64,000 bases of DNA, taken from the NCBI GenBank assembly GCA_907165135.1, contig OU015568.1, positions 2,922,501-2,986,500 of the forward strand. The letters are read 5' to 3'. This DNA comes from Oikopleura dioica (lineage: Eukaryota > Chordata > Appendicularia > Copelata > Oikopleuridae). Positions 24,512 through 42,069 of this stretch are shown here, in pieces. Within the stretch, counting starts at the first letter, position 1, and each line of letters starts with the position of its first letter. Below the pieces are notes generated by a model. That model saw only the letters and a list, made by a program, of their open reading frames with translations. It ran no database searches and was not told the DNA's origin. Both the position numbers and the translations under genes were made by a program.

Positions 24512-25083
24512 TTACCTTGTTCCCGAATTCGATCGGAGAACGGCTTGGAAGACGAAGTATCCAACAGTCAGACCAACAACAGCTGCGAAAAAGATTCCAG
24601 GGTGGAAAGTCATGACAGCTAGCATCAGAATGTATCCAAAGGTGATTTGGACAAAGTGAAGGAGAGAGGAGCCAAGAGCATAGAGCCATTTGCTCGAGGT
24701 GCCGAACGAGTTGTTTTGCTTTCTCGCGATTTTGGCTTTACCGAACTAAAGGAGCTCGAGTTTAGTAAGAGCTTGGGGAAAAAGAGTACCTTGATGAATT
24801 CGACCAGAAACCCTAGAATGCCAATGACGACGCATGTCCAAGCAACATCTCCAGTATTTTCGACGTTCCACTTTTTGAAGATGAAGCCTTGAATCGGAAG
24901 AATCTTGTTGAAAGCGAGAAAATGCCCTGTCCCATGCGAAAGGTCTGCAAAAAGAGAATCAGCTACTTTTGAAGATAAAAGAAATTTACCGGCTCCGTGA
25001 TCTCCATGATTACCTTCCATATTGTGCCCCGTATGGTCCATATTTTCGCCCATATTGCCGTCCATATCCATCCCGTTTTCCAT
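24512..25083 (-). CDS. SLC31A: CTR-type high-affinity copper transporter
   Basis: CTR proteins form trimers that carry Cu(I) across the plasma or vesicle membrane. Three exons (24990-25083, 24790-24944, 24512-24745) encode 160 residues. The N-terminus is Met- and His-rich (MENGMDMDGNMGENMDHTGH), as in copper-gathering ectodomains. Transmembrane segment 1 is about VAWTCVVIGILGFLVEFIK. A short linker leads to segment 2, which contains the expected MxxxM motif (MLAVM), and segment 3 contains the GxxxG packing motif (GLTVG). The start chosen is the first in-frame ATG. Length and architecture match family members of about 150-190 residues. Whether it is plasma-membrane CTR1 or vesicular CTR2 cannot be settled here. 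Confidence 0.88.
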
Positions 25084-26179
25084 ATTTATATTGTCCGTTT
25101 TTTCTCTGGTCAAGAATCAAATTCGAAAATTGAAATAACTTTTGAATTCGGGCTTTATAAATCAACGAATTATGGCTCTGAAATGGCCCCCGAAGTCGAT
25201 TTTACGACAGTTTCTTTGATAAAATCTTCATTGTCCCATAAAAGAATGTGATTATGTAACACAAGCTAATAAAGTTCAGAAACTCATGATTGATTTTCTG
25301 ATAAAATTGGTTATAGTTAGAAACGAACTTTTCCAAAACGATCAAATATTTTCTCGTCCAAGTTTAAACCGAGTATAAGAAGAACGGAAAGAATACTGTC
25401 GATGAAAAGACCGGCTCAGCGGGATAAGAACTGATCGTTTCTTCGACCTTTTGTGCGATTACAAGGCCCTACTTTCTGAAAAAAAAAACTTAGAATTTCC
25501 AATTCTCAGTTCATTGCAGACATGAGTAAATGCGTTTTAACAGTGATTGAAGACAAGTAAAGAGGATGATTTTGTTGGAACAGGCGCTGCCACGAGACGT
25601 CAGAGCAAATTAAATCTGTTTACAGTTATTTACAGCAGGGTTTAAACCATGTTAACATTCATTTTTCAACAGAGAATATATTTTCGCCCTGATTGTGGAA
25701 AAACCAAATAACCTCTTTTTCTGCAAGTTCATTTCTTTTTCAAAATTTTCTGTTGAAAAATCCCTTGCTCTTTTCCATACTCTAACCCTAACCCTTATTT
25801 TTGCAATCAGGAGAAAAAAAAAGGAAGTTTAAAAGCTAAATGTCCTGTTCTTTTTTAACCCGTTTTAAAATTTAAAGCTTTTCTATATCTTCTCCATCAA
25901 CATTGCCGCTTCAATTCTGTCATCTCCTGTTTAATATAAGCGCTCATCCTTTTTAAATATACTGTGCTGGCCCAGTAAATATACAGGGGTCGCTCCAGAG
26001 CATCCTTTTCTGCGACCAGAACGCAAAATTATTGCTTATTCAAATTTTAAATTCAGATAAAAAAAGTAAAATTGCGTCTGGCGTGAGCGGTTTCTCTTGT
26101 GGTAGCTCGATATTGCAAAGGATAGAAAAAAGAAACATGGGAACTGGAGTTTAGACGCTTCGAAAATACAGTCAGAGAC
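25084..26179. other. Spacer between divergent genes
   Basis: No exon is supported. It should contain the promoter of the copper transporter and the promoter of the gene starting at 26180, since the two diverge. A short telomere-like run CTCTAACCCTAACCCTTA lies near 25781-25798. The rest is AT-rich single-copy-looking DNA. Confidence 0.4.
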
Positions 26180-27156
26180 ATGGAAAGAGACGGAAATGAT
26201 GCCTGTAACTCGAGGAGCGCCAGTGGCAGGGCTTTTGCTGGAGAATCGCCGAGATTTTTTAAAGCGAGAAATTCATCTGTGAGAAGTTATGTGGCGATAA
26301 GCATGTTGGAAGACTGTTGCTCAGAAGCGAGTTTGATTCTGACTGTAAGTACTTAGAGACATGCAAAATTTTTCTCGAGAATCCTAATTTTACTGTCAAT
26401 TAGTTTCTAAGATAGTCTAATTTATGCATAGCTAATTAAGGGAAAAAGAGAAAACACGTGACATCTGTTGATTGAGATCTTAGGCTCATATGCACCTAGA
26501 TCCATATTTATTTTTGACGCAAGCAACATTTTGGAAGGAATAAAAATACGTATGTCTGCATTTGCCCTTTGAGCTCTGCTCTCCAAATTATCATGACTAG
26601 GGATGCAAAACAAGACCTGATTAAAATTCGCTTCGCTTAGTTTTAATCATGGGATTCTCCAAGATTCATGAACTTGGCACTGTCCTTTCCATCCATGGCG
26701 AATTCGATCCGGGCTATGTGAAGTGAAAACTAATTCTTCTAGACAACTCTGTGTTTAATCAAAAAACAGTGGTATGATACAGTATCTTAGATGCTTATAG
26801 ACGGAAGGCACAAAAGTCGCCGAAAATGACGTCTTCAACTGCAATTACTGTAATTGACCCGGTAATTTAAGGTCTTCATCATTGCAACTGCGTCTGGCGG
26901 ATTAACTGCCTTTTACGCAGAATCCAAGCTCCACAGGGCAACGAGAGTATTCGGGTACACTCACAAAGACGCCTACAAAATCAGCTCTGCCTTCTTCATC
27001 GTCACTTCTTTACTCGTTTGTACATTGCTTCTGCTCTGTGTGAGGTGAGTTTATTGCTTATACTCGGCTTTTCATTTGATTTTCAGAAACTCGGCAAAGA
27101 GCCGCGAAAGGTTTTCGAATCTCTCCACTTCTACTCACACGACTGTTTCTGCCTAA
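26180..27156 (+). CDS. Small two-pass membrane protein, unidentified
   Basis: Three exons (26180-26344, 26872-27044, 27087-27156) give 135 residues in consistent phase. A 35-residue Ser/Arg-rich N-terminus precedes a short membrane segment at the first exon junction (SLILT joined to VFIIATASGGLTAFYA). A polar loop (ESKLHRATRVFGYTHKD) leads to a strong second segment, ISSAFFIVTSLLVCTLLLLC, and a Ser/Thr-rich tail. I recognise no family. AATAAA follows the stop at once (27157). The 527-bp first intron is long for this window and shows nothing coding. The 3-exon structure with a clean poly(A) signal supports a real gene. Confidence 0.6.
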
Positions 27157-27447
27157 ATAAAAGTCTATTTCTCTCAATTTTCATTTGATCAAAGCTTCTT
27201 ATTAGTAAGCGTTAGATGATTCCAAAATAACTTCACGAGAAAATCATCTTCCGAGTTTCAAAGTTCAATCATATCATCATGGAAAGAAATCCGTTTCTAC
27301 TCACGCGCCTCGGGCGAGATCAGAAGCTTTCTTGTCACTATCAGTAAGCTGTTTGTCACCCTTCTTTATTCCACCGTACGGGCCGGACCTGCGCAAATAT
27401 GACATTACGTACTGTCGATTTTTACGTAGCGCCTGACGTTCTCTATA

Positions 27448-27465
27448 AAAACCAGCTCGAATCGC
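27448..27465 (+). promoter_or_regulatory. TATA box of the EGF-like gene
   Basis: TCTATAAAAACC lies about 45-50 bp upstream of the ATG at 27503. The distance suits a short 5' untranslated region, which supports that ATG as the true start. Confidence 0.5.
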
Positions 27466-27502
27466 TCTCCTCCAAAACGAAAAAAACGAATCAGAAAAAG
27501 AA

Positions 27503-28028
27503 ATGTCTGGCTGCGAAAGAGAATGTCTAAACAACGGGCTTTGCGAGGGACCTTTTCACGGACGGTACATGTGCAACTGCGCTACTGGTTATACCGGAGA
27601 CAGTGAGTTTTCCCCTCTTTCCGGAGTTCTATTTCTTTTCTAGCGTGCCAACTGGTCTCATGGGATCATCACGAAGTACCCCTCTGGTTCACGAAAGAAA
27701 TGAACGAGCGAAACGATGTCCTCGAAGCTGAAAATGACCTCTTGACTGGACTCTGCATCTTTATGGGCTTTGGATTCATGATCATGATTTGCGTCTCAAT
27801 CTTCGTCTACAGAAGGTAAGAGCCTCTTTTCATGATATCAAGGAAGAGATTTTCAAAAATGCGCTCGAAAAAACGGCTAATTCTCGTCATTTTAGATATC
27901 AAGCCGCAGCAGTTTCTTATCATCATCAAGAAAACGCGATAATTCGAAACTTCAGCAAATCATCGATGGAGAACTCGGAGCATGAGACGGTTTTCATTCC
28001 TTCTGCGAAAACTGCAGGGACTGATTAA
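27503..28028 (+). CDS. Single-pass membrane protein with one EGF-like domain
   Basis: Three exons (27503-27602, 27644-27815, 27896-28028) encode 134 residues. The N-terminus is one EGF-like module with six cysteines in the canonical spacing (SGCERECLNNGLCEGPFHGR, then YMCNCATGYTGDTC). A juxtamembrane stretch follows, then one transmembrane helix (GLCIFMGFGFMIMICVSIFV) and a 45-residue cytoplasmic tail. This is the layout of EGF-receptor ligands and neuregulin-like factors. No signal peptide precedes the EGF module, so export would rely on the membrane helix as a reverse signal anchor, unless an upstream exon exists. The TATA box directly upstream argues against one. A growth-factor role is inferred from layout only. 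Confidence 0.75.
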
Positions 28029-28116
28029 TTAATAATTATACTTTTATCACTGACGATTTTATTTGATTTTAATAAATGAGACGAAGAGTTTTGTAATCAG
28101 TAATTATCATTTATTG

Positions 28117-28293
28117 TCAAAGAAAATACCCATAAAGCACTCCAAATTCTATTTGCAAAAACGCATGGTTAAGTTTTTGCAAAGCATCCATCTCGTCGTC
28201 GCCATGTTCTCCATGCTCGTCATTCACAATGTCTAAATTGAGTCCTTGAGAAGGAGATCCTCCAGTTGTGTGTCCAATATGCGACAGGGACAT
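28117..28293 (-). CDS. Small ORF of 58 codons, function unknown
   Basis: A complete minus-strand frame runs from ATG at 28293 to TGA at 28117. It begins MSLSHIGHTTGGSPSQGLNL and has an acidic His/Asp/Glu middle. It sits between the 3' end of the EGF-like gene and a dispersed repeat. The composition looks coding, but there is no homology or splice evidence. Confidence 0.3.
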   Translation of the reverse strand: MSLSHIGHTTGGSPSQGLNLDIVNDEHGEHGDDEMDALQKLNHAFLQIEFGVLYGYFL

Positions 28294-28301
28294 AGCTGAA
28301 T

Positions 28302-28470
28302 TAAGGACCCCCCGTCAACAATTATCGAAAAATCTATTTTCGGAATTTCATAATTTTGACCCCAGAAATGGATTCTATTTTTGGGAGTCTATCTCGACTC
28401 TAACACCCTCAAAATCGCATTTGAAAATCGGACTTTTTGAGGAAAAATGACGAAAAAGTCCCAATTTTGC
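28302..28470. repeat. Dispersed repeat, copy 1
   Basis: AAGGACCCCCCGTCAACAAT begins this copy and recurs at about 35132. The two copies share further blocks (GAAATGGATT, CTCGACTCTAACACC, TCAAAATCGC) with unequal spacing, so they are diverged members of one family. Confidence 0.7.
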
Positions 28471-28551
28471 TAAAATTTTGGATTTTTATTGGTCAAAAAT
28501 TGCTCCGAATAAGTTTTTATGATGTATTGAACTTCCAGGCACACTAAGAAG

Positions 28552-29125
28552 CCCCAACATTGTGCAAGTTAGCGTCTGGGCAAGTAAGCGTCAAAGTTGC
28601 CGGTTATATAAAATAATTTTTTTTTCTCGAAATTTTTATATCGAACACTGAATACAGTATTCAGAAAGTATAGGAGCCATTATTTCTAAGTTATTTAGAC
28701 AGAGGTTTGAGAATTCAGGCATTTTTTGTTCTAATAATAACGCTTCGAAATAATCAAAAATATTTTATTATAAATAATAAGAGCTTAGAAATTTTGAAAT
28801 CGACTGTCAAAATGAGTGTACTATCGGAGTACGAAAATATTATTTCAAAACGTTAAATTAAATTTGCTCAAAAGAAATGGAAAATATGACCGCTTTTCAC
28901 ACGGAAAGGTCGAGGTTAGATTCTACGAGGGGACTGACTGTCTACCAGACTAAGACATGCTGAAAGAGCCATTCAACGCTCCACGGATCGCCCACGCACT
29001 TTAGACGCTAACTTGCCCAAGACGCTAACTTGCCCAAAACGCTAATTTGCACAACCTTGGGGAAGTTAGCGTCTGGGGAAGTCAGCGTCTGGGGAAGTTA
29101 GCGTCTTGGGGAAGTTAGCGTGACT
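28552..29125. repeat. Foldback element built of 17-bp units
   Basis: The unit is close to GTTAGCGTCTTGGGCAA. It occurs twice in direct orientation at 28567-28600, two to three times inverted at 28998-29040, and four times in direct tandem at 29047-29120. The first and second blocks are inverted with respect to each other around a 400-bp AT-rich middle, with the longer arms reading CCCCAACATTGTGCAAGTTA and its near complement. Confidence 0.85.
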
Positions 29126-29587
29126 CAAAAGACACGGTTTAGTTTTAGCAATTCAATGGAAAAATTTCGAGAAATCAAGAGAGTAAGATTTGAAATCGCT
29201 CTAAAAGGAAAATTTTCAATAAATTTTTTTTTTAAAAATACCATATTTGAGTTTACCGTACATTTTTAGGTAGGATTGCTTTTGAAATGAAAATGATACT
29301 ACTTCGCATTTAGGCGCTACGAAAGTTCAAATTCATAGCTTATATCCTTAATTTATAATTGCTAAGCTTCAGCTCAAGTTTCCAACTCAACCCAACATCA
29401 GAAAAATTTAGCTCTTCGGTTCAAGAGAGGCCTGATATTGACCCCTTTTTTCGCTAAAAGGTCTTAATTGATCGGCTTCCTGCTGGTCACTCTGTGACAA
29501 AGTAGAAAATGACGCAATGATTTTGAGTAAAATGATTTTGGCACAATCTGCTTATTTGACCGCTGCTAAATTGACCATACCCACTAA

Positions 29588-30294
29588 TTGAAATCCTTTT
29601 TAGAATTATGCGAAGAAAGAGTATCCTCAAAAAACCACTCTGTCGAAACAATGAAAATATTTCTTTTTCCTTTTTTCACCTGTAAGCTTTTTCGAACTGG
29701 TAAGCTCATAAGAACTTTTAATAGATTTCTATATGATAGATCTTTACTGGGAAAATTGGAGCAAGCAGCGAGAAGATTATGTGATTGACGATGCGCAGTT
29801 TCTCAACCATTTGTCATTCGAAAAAGAGTTCGGACCACTTGGGTATTTTCTTTGACCTGTTATTTATCCTAGGCAAATAAATATATTTCATTTTATTGAT
29901 AATTCACTATCTTTAGGCCTTTCAGTACAAATTACTCTGAATTTGCATTCCCTTTGGAGGTAACTTGTGGATAGAGATTACACTTCTGACGGATTATGAC
30001 GTCAATCAGAAAGTTATATTAATAAAAAAACATATGCCTCAAAATCTCAATATAAGGGCCGCAAAAAGAAAGACCTTCATCAGATTTTCCTTTGTTAAAA
30101 AAATCAGAAACGCGATGAGAACCATATTTTTTTCTTTTGTTCTCACGAACATTTTTGCAATGAAATTATCGACATCATGGATACATGATCGACAAAACAC
30201 GGGCGATCAAGAAAAATTGAAAGATGCTAAAATGGAGAAAGTCGACGAATGTTTCAATCAAATGGAGTGCTTTCTATTTTTTGGATATTTTTGA
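29588..30294 (+). CDS. Candidate unidentified gene fragment
   Basis: Several short frames here look like linked exons. One reads NYAKKEYPQKTTLSKQ and stops unless a GA-type donor is used. The next, after an acceptor near 29723, reads YMIDLYWENWSKQREDYVID then DAQFLNHLSFEKEFGPL, ending at a donor near 29838. A third exon near 29917 continues with PFSTNYSEFAFPLE and a GT donor. A 109-codon frame at 29965-30294 may hold the 3' part. The protein is not recognised and the 5' end is unknown. The middle exon is the most convincing. Confidence 0.35.
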
Positions 30295-30753
30295 ACTGTT
30301 TTTAGATAAAATCTTACTTTGAAATCAAGGAAGAATAAAAAGAGAAATAAGCATATATTATTTATTATATACTATAATACAGGTTAAAGTATGTACAGAT
30401 AGTGTTTTTTCTTTTACCACACGAAATATTCTTAGTGATTTTGGGCATTTGAACTTTGAAAGATTTTCTTTTACCTTGTTAAACCTGTATCAAACAGATT
30501 TTTTTGAATATCGTCCCTCTCAAAAATATTTCTCAAAAGCAATTTTTCATGAAAATTTTTAATTTAAATTTTCCACTCAAAAATCAAAATTGATATCGAA
30601 AGCCTTTGATATCTTCTTTCACCCAAAAAATTGTTATTTTAAGTCACGTGTGTCATATTGAATTAAAAAAGAAGGTACAGTTCAAGCAGCATCTGAAGTT
30701 ATTTTGATATTGACAAATGGATATTGAAAGTAAGGAGCCGGCGCTAGACATTT

Positions 30754-35714
<4,961 letters not shown>

Positions 35715-38700
35715 TTAACAATTGTCAAATCTCAATTTTGAAACTCTTTTGTCTCAATTCTCTAATTCGGAAATGGTCGAAAATTGGAATTATTTGAGTA
35801 CCAAGGCGAGAAGTCAATTCTGTCACATGTCAATAAGAAATTCGAAAGACAAAATCGAAAAATGGATAGATGGTGTATTTCCAAGTGTTTGTCTTGGGGC
35901 GAGCTTAAACAGAACCGCAATTCGCGAAGCGCGAAAATTTTCCACCGAACTTGCATTTTTACGACCTGTGAAAAGAAAAAATTTTGACAAGGGAATATTT
36001 GAGTAGTGGACATCCTTAGGGCTCAGAAAATAAAGACATTTCAGAACAAGATGACAGGAAATATTTGCCAAAGAATTTTTTAACCCCTTGACACATGAAG
36101 GACGAAATTTCGGGATCATTTGAAAGAATATCAGTAAATAAAAGCTTCAAGCGGTTTTTGACTCAAAAAATAGAGCATAAAAACTTAATAGTCAAGTAAT
36201 TATCAAGATGGTGATCTTTTTTGCCACTTATCCGTCGATGGGTTAAATAATCATTTTCATTAATTTTATTTTTCCCAAGAAAAGCCGCTTTCGGCTTTTG
36301 AACAAAAAGAAAATTTATGAAAATTCATCTCTTAAAATAACCGCTCAAAAGCCGCAAGCGGCTTTCCCGTTTTTTTTTCAATTTTGGGCACTGATGTGTC
36401 AATGGGTTAAAAAAACCTTGTTTCAAAGTTCGTCACTTGTTAGCATAAAACCAACGTGTCAGTTTATCGTAAATTTTTCACGCATTATGCGCCGCGTTTA
36501 CATACGAATTTTGACGGCTCACGTGTTCTGTAATAACTCGTTCTCAAAAGAAAAGTCAAGAGAGTTGAATACGATCCTTGTAGTGCGGAAAATCCAGCTG
36601 GGAGGTTTTGACGTTTTCCAGGAGCATTTCTGTGATGTTATTTTCTGAATAAAAAAATTAAGAAATTTTTCAATTTAGAAAATAAAAAATGGTCACGTGT
36701 CAATTGATGGAACGTGAAAAAGAAGGGATGAGAAAACATATGCGGCTGATCTGATAAAATGAATAATGACGGAGTTAATGAGCTCGTGAAAATGAGCTTA
36801 GAGGACGCAATCAGCCAGATTTTTCGAAGAGGAACAAGATAAGCAAATTTCGATTTTCGACTCAAAAATGATAAAAATGGCTAGAATATCGGGAGTCATG
36901 TGAGGGGAATAATTTGGTGAAAAATTTTTGATCTTGAATTGTTCGTCTTTTTGAAGTTATTTTTCCTAAAATGTCGTTTTTCGTGGAAATGAAAATTCAA
37001 CCAATCAGATTCTAGCTTTTTGGCTATCAGCTTATCAAAATCTAAGCGCCTGAGTTTCAGCCAAAATTTCATAAGCAAAAGATCTATCGAGTCATCGAAT
37101 ATTATTCCTCGCTGACATTCGTTTTAACCCGCTCTCACGTTTGGGAAAAAGAGTGCTCATCTCACTCGAGCAAATAGTTCGGACGTTTCAACCCCTCGAG
37201 AATCGGAAGTGTCCAGACATCGCCGATTCACCTTCTCGCGCTCTGATCTCGAAAACCTCAAAAGGAGGCGATTTCGAAAACTCGTCATTAGAAATCGCAG
37301 CGTAAGGAGGTCCTCAAGAACACGATTTTTTCAAAAGCGCGATTTAATGACTTTTCTTGCTCCAAATTTGAGCTGAAGAGGGGAACCTCCTTAATTTCTA
37401 ATTCAATAAATGGTTGATTTATGGTTTTTAATTGATTTTAATTCATTTTACTAAAAGTTCATTTTAAAAGGTACGCCCTTAAATCCATTTCGGAGTCGGA
37501 TTTTCCATAAAAAATTCAGATTTTGACTATTAGCTTAGACCTCGCTCGTTACTCTTGAAAAAACAATCAATTCCAAATACTCTTCCTTTTCTCTTTCAGT
37601 CTCTACCTCCGATAAGAAAGAGCAGCTCGCAGGCATAATCACTGTAACTCAGAGTAAAATCAAGTGCCGAAGACATCCGAGGATGCGATGATTTGACTGC
37701 TAGTAATTGACTCCTGTCGCCGAGAATAGAGAAGGAGAGAAAGAGAGTTAATGAGCATACTGAGCTTTAATAAAAAATGGATCATTTTTGCGCCTAGACC
37801 TACTCTCTTTACAATGTTTTGTCTGTAAAGGGCACTAGACCTAACTGTAACCACTGAATTCACATTGCCAAATACGGCGACTGGAACAGCATGAAAAGAT
37901 AAAAACCATATCTTTGTGACACCCTTAAGAAACCCGCTATAACCGAAAAAGTACCTGAAAAGCTCAAAAATTTTAGGCAAGAATCTCGATTTTCAGAAAA
38001 TTTTCTCTCTTTCGGAAAAAGATTGTTGAAGATGGTGTTAAACGAGGACTGTAATGGAATGGCGCGTGTAAAATTTTCTACAGCAATGAAAATATTAACA
38101 CTTTGGACATAAAAATTTCTCCTCGGCAAATATGCTTTAAGCCGCGGGGTTTTACGGATTTTGCCACGGAATTAACCACATTTTTTCTACTGTCAGTACT
38201 GTCTGTTTTTTGATTGGTCTAATGGAAGTGTTCCTCGAAACTGAAAATTTCTCCAGAGGCCAAAATAAGGGTTCGAGCTTAGAACTGAAAAAATCAACAA
38301 GTGCGTCACTTTACTATTTATCAATGGTATACCCTTAATTTGGAGCCTAAAATGTTGTGTCGAAATCTCGAGCCATTTTTTCTCTACGTCAATTTGAGCT
38401 TCTCAAAGCTTCGAAATCGCGTAAAAATCCACAATTCTCTGATGTTCACCAGCTCCGGGACAGGGCTCAAATAGAAAACGCAAGTCACTTGACAGAAACA
38501 CTTAGAAAACGGACTCGATAAATAAACGATAAGCCCCCCTGATGCCCGAAAGGGCGAAGCTGTGATTTTGAGCGGTAATATTTGAACTCGTTCTGGATAA
38601 ACTTGTTGAATGAGCTTTTCAAATTTGCGATCAGAAAAGATTTTATGCAAGAAAATTCCGAATTCTTTTGATGAAATCGCAGTTCTTGCAATTTTCTGAT

Positions 38701-39150
38701 CTCTATCGAAGGCATACCCTTAAGAAATTTGGAAATGACTGGTCCGAATCGAGTATACACCCTTAAATTGAAGCTTGATCAACACAAAGACCTTCTTTTT
38801 TAGGGCAGATACCCTTAAAATCAAAATTCTAGAGATAATGCTACTCACAGCGGGGTTTATTTGACGCAAAAGCACATGACTCGCTGATAATTAGAACCCC
38901 GCGATAGGACTATCCTTCCATGTATACACAAGTTATACAGTCATCTTCATTCTTATCACACGTTGCGAAAAGTTCAAACTTTGCATGAAAAATTTAGCAA
39001 TTCAAATATTCTCCTCAGGCCGATTTTTACGGTCCTTCAGTAGCGCAAATACCAGCGCAATAAATCGCCATAAAAATTACACCGCTCCGAATAACAAAGT
39101 CAAGCTACAGTAGCTCGAGAAGATTTACTGTGCGGTTTTTTCATGTGTTA

Positions 39151-39372
39151 TCAAAACAAATAAAAAGTATATGCGCGAGAGTTCATTTCCTGTCGTAGGA
39201 CAGGGGGTGTCACGATCTGGCAGGTGCACTTTTTTAATGTTGGTTTGATACTGTTGGATCTGACAGTAGATGATAAGGATGATGATTGAATGGCTCGAGG
39301 ATTTGAGTCAAGTATTTTATGAGATTTAGGGTCAGCAAGAAATTGAAGGTCTTTTAAATCGTGAATTTTCAT
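39151..39372 (-). CDS. Small ORF of 73 codons, function unknown
   Basis: A complete frame runs from ATG at 39372 to the stop at 39151. It begins MKIHDLKDLQFLADPKSHKI and later has a Ser-rich run and CTCQIVTPP. The first half has a protein-like composition. No domain, promoter or splice evidence is available. Confidence 0.25.
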   Translation of the reverse strand: MKIHDLKDLQFLADPKSHKILDSNPRAIQSSSLSSTVRSNSIKPTLKKCTCQIVTPPVLRQEMNSRAYTFYLF

Positions 39373-42069
39373 GATGAGTCATCGAAAATTATATCTCATT
39401 CTATAGACTGAAGCTCACTCTATAAAAAATATAGAATTTGATGCATTCTTTAAGGGTGTACCAGACGATAAATCAATTTTAAACTTTAGCTCTTACTTGT
39501 GGCCCAGTTTTTCGTCTCTTCGAGCATCCTTTTTTCCGTCTCAAAGAAGCTTTATCCATAAAAAAAAGCCAAAGTCAAAGTCAAAAAGAAGCGTGTGCCC
39601 AAATGTTTCAAAACTCGCGGAACAGTCTAGAATTCAAATATGTTCCGAATCTCTCGAAAGTGCTCCCGGGGTGTGGTGACGTGCGAATTTGAGAGAAAGA
39701 AAAAAAAGTATTCAACTAAATCAACTCGCGTTTTGATACAATTAGAATTTGGAAACAAGAGAACTAAGACTTGCCAAATACTCGCACCGCCCCGGGCGAG
39801 TGGAATTCTAAAGAAGTAAAAAATGAATTCAATATTGCGAAAAAAGATCGAACGATAACTTCAGACATCCTTTTTCCGAAGAAAGGTTGGCTTAAGGTTA
39901 TAACCTTCCTTAAGGCCAAAAAGCATGCGATTCTTAAAGGCGTACCTTCGATATTCAAGCTCCAAAATCGTTTTAAAACATGACTTATTTATGTATACAA
40001 TAGATTATCGACAAATCCTTCCATCCAAGGAAATCGACCTTGACTCTCTTAAGGGCCTCCCACTTGTATTTCCCGCCACTTATTCTCTTATCAGTGCTTT
40101 ACTCAACAACAAGTACAGCAGCAAAAATAGTTGTCTAAACAAAAACCAAATGTTCCGTGTAATCTGCTAACCCCCTCTGCACATGTTGGCAACAAAATTG
40201 ACCAAATCCCCGTCGCCTACTGTTAAAAACAGCGCTCCTCGGGTTTTTCGTTTATTGTTACTCGATAGTTCTGAGTTCTAAATTTTAAATAGAACAACAC
40301 GATTCGAACAATTGTTTTAACAAGTGTCCCTATTTTAAATTTCATGGAGCTTCAGGTTTATTTTTGAGCGATTTAAATTTAATGTGAGCATATGTGTATT
40401 ACACGAGTCGGGACATGAATTAAGGGTGTACCTTTAACCCGCTTTTTCTCTAGTATTTTCGAGGTACAGTAGATTTGGAGCGGTCCTCGTGGGAATGGGG
40501 CGATGATTTTATACTGTCATAAGGAGCGCGGCTGAGAAAATATGGAGGTTATGAAATTATGATGACAGAAGCAATAAATGTATTTCAACAGAAAATTGAC
40601 TAGGGTGGGCGATTTGGGAAAAGGGCTAAGTTGATTTTTAGCCAATCAGATGCTAGAAAATTTTCGCTCCAAACCCGAAGCGCGGCTTTAACCTCAATAT
40701 CACTCGAAACCGCAAGCGGCTTTTTGACCCCCTGAGGAAGATTTTAGGGTACACCAGTCGATATTTTTAGGTTAAAGAGGATCCAAAATTTATCTACTAC
40801 TTCTCTTGTTCCCCTACACTCAACCGTAAGGAACCACGGAAGGCTAAACAGTTATCAAGATAATGATCCCTCTCGACTCAAGAACGAAATGTCAAGTTTA
40901 TCTTGATCCACCAAATCCGGCGATTATCCCCCAACTCGACTGCAGCACCTCTAAGGAGAGACCGCTTGTTTTCACCTTGGTCAGATTTGCTAAACAGATA
41001 TTTTGGAGATGGAGGATTTTCTGGATCGTGTTTCTGAACCCCACGGTTTTAGAATTGCTTCTAAAGCTGTGGCGGCTTGGTGATAAGGGCAGTGTGTGAT
41101 AAGAGAGATTGGTGAATACAGCTTAGCGGGGTACTTTGCATCTGAGCTGGGATTTTTGCTGATAACGAAATTTTGAAGAATATAAAAAATGTCGACTCGA
41201 AGAATTGTTTCTAAAAGGCGTCATTTTCTAGCACCTATACCAAAATCGAAATTCAATTGAGCTCCGTTTCTAAATGAAAGCGAGAGCCCAAGTGTCTGTG
41301 GCTTTGGCGTAATGAGCTGGTTAATCAGGCGGCGGAAAATCGTGATTTTCCTTTGAGACACGAATTCTAGCGTCGCATTCGACATGGACAGGCAAGATTG
41401 TGAACCGCCGAACTGTGTGCGCCGCGACCGCCACAAATGCGCAAGCTACCCGAGCTCACGGTTTCTTGGGATTTTGGTCGAACAAAAACAGTTCTAATTT
41501 GAGAATAAACTTCTTATTGGAGCGTTTTCCATTTCAGGGGACCTCGAGCCGCAAATTCCAAAATCCTTTTTGCAGATTTTTAAAGAATAGACTCGCCTTA
41601 AATTTTCATATTTTCTTTTAAAAATAACGACTGGTAGAGCCTTAAAATCGTAGAAAAAGATACCTTTTGATCTCGCTTCATGTTCTATTTTTCTCAAAAG
41701 CTTCAGCTCTTCTTACACAATTTTAAAAATCTCTCCTTTTCTCTTGAAAAATCAGCCAACAAAAATATTCAGTGGATACAACACTAACTGGTGCGTTCGT
41801 GTGTCCATGGGTTGAATTTTTAATAGCCCGGGCTCCTTACGCGTTACCAGGTTTCTGTGGCAATGTTAATGCTAACACTGGCATAATTAATAAATTAATG
41901 AAAAGTTATTTTTTCAAAGAAAAGCCGCGATGGAAGAATTCATCAGGAAGTGTAAGAAATTTTATGAGAAGTTGAAAGTATCAATTTTTAATTTTTCTTT
42001 GACGAATTCTTTTGTCGGTTCCTGACAACTCCCCTTATTTCAACTAAGAAGGAACGCAAAATTTGTTGT

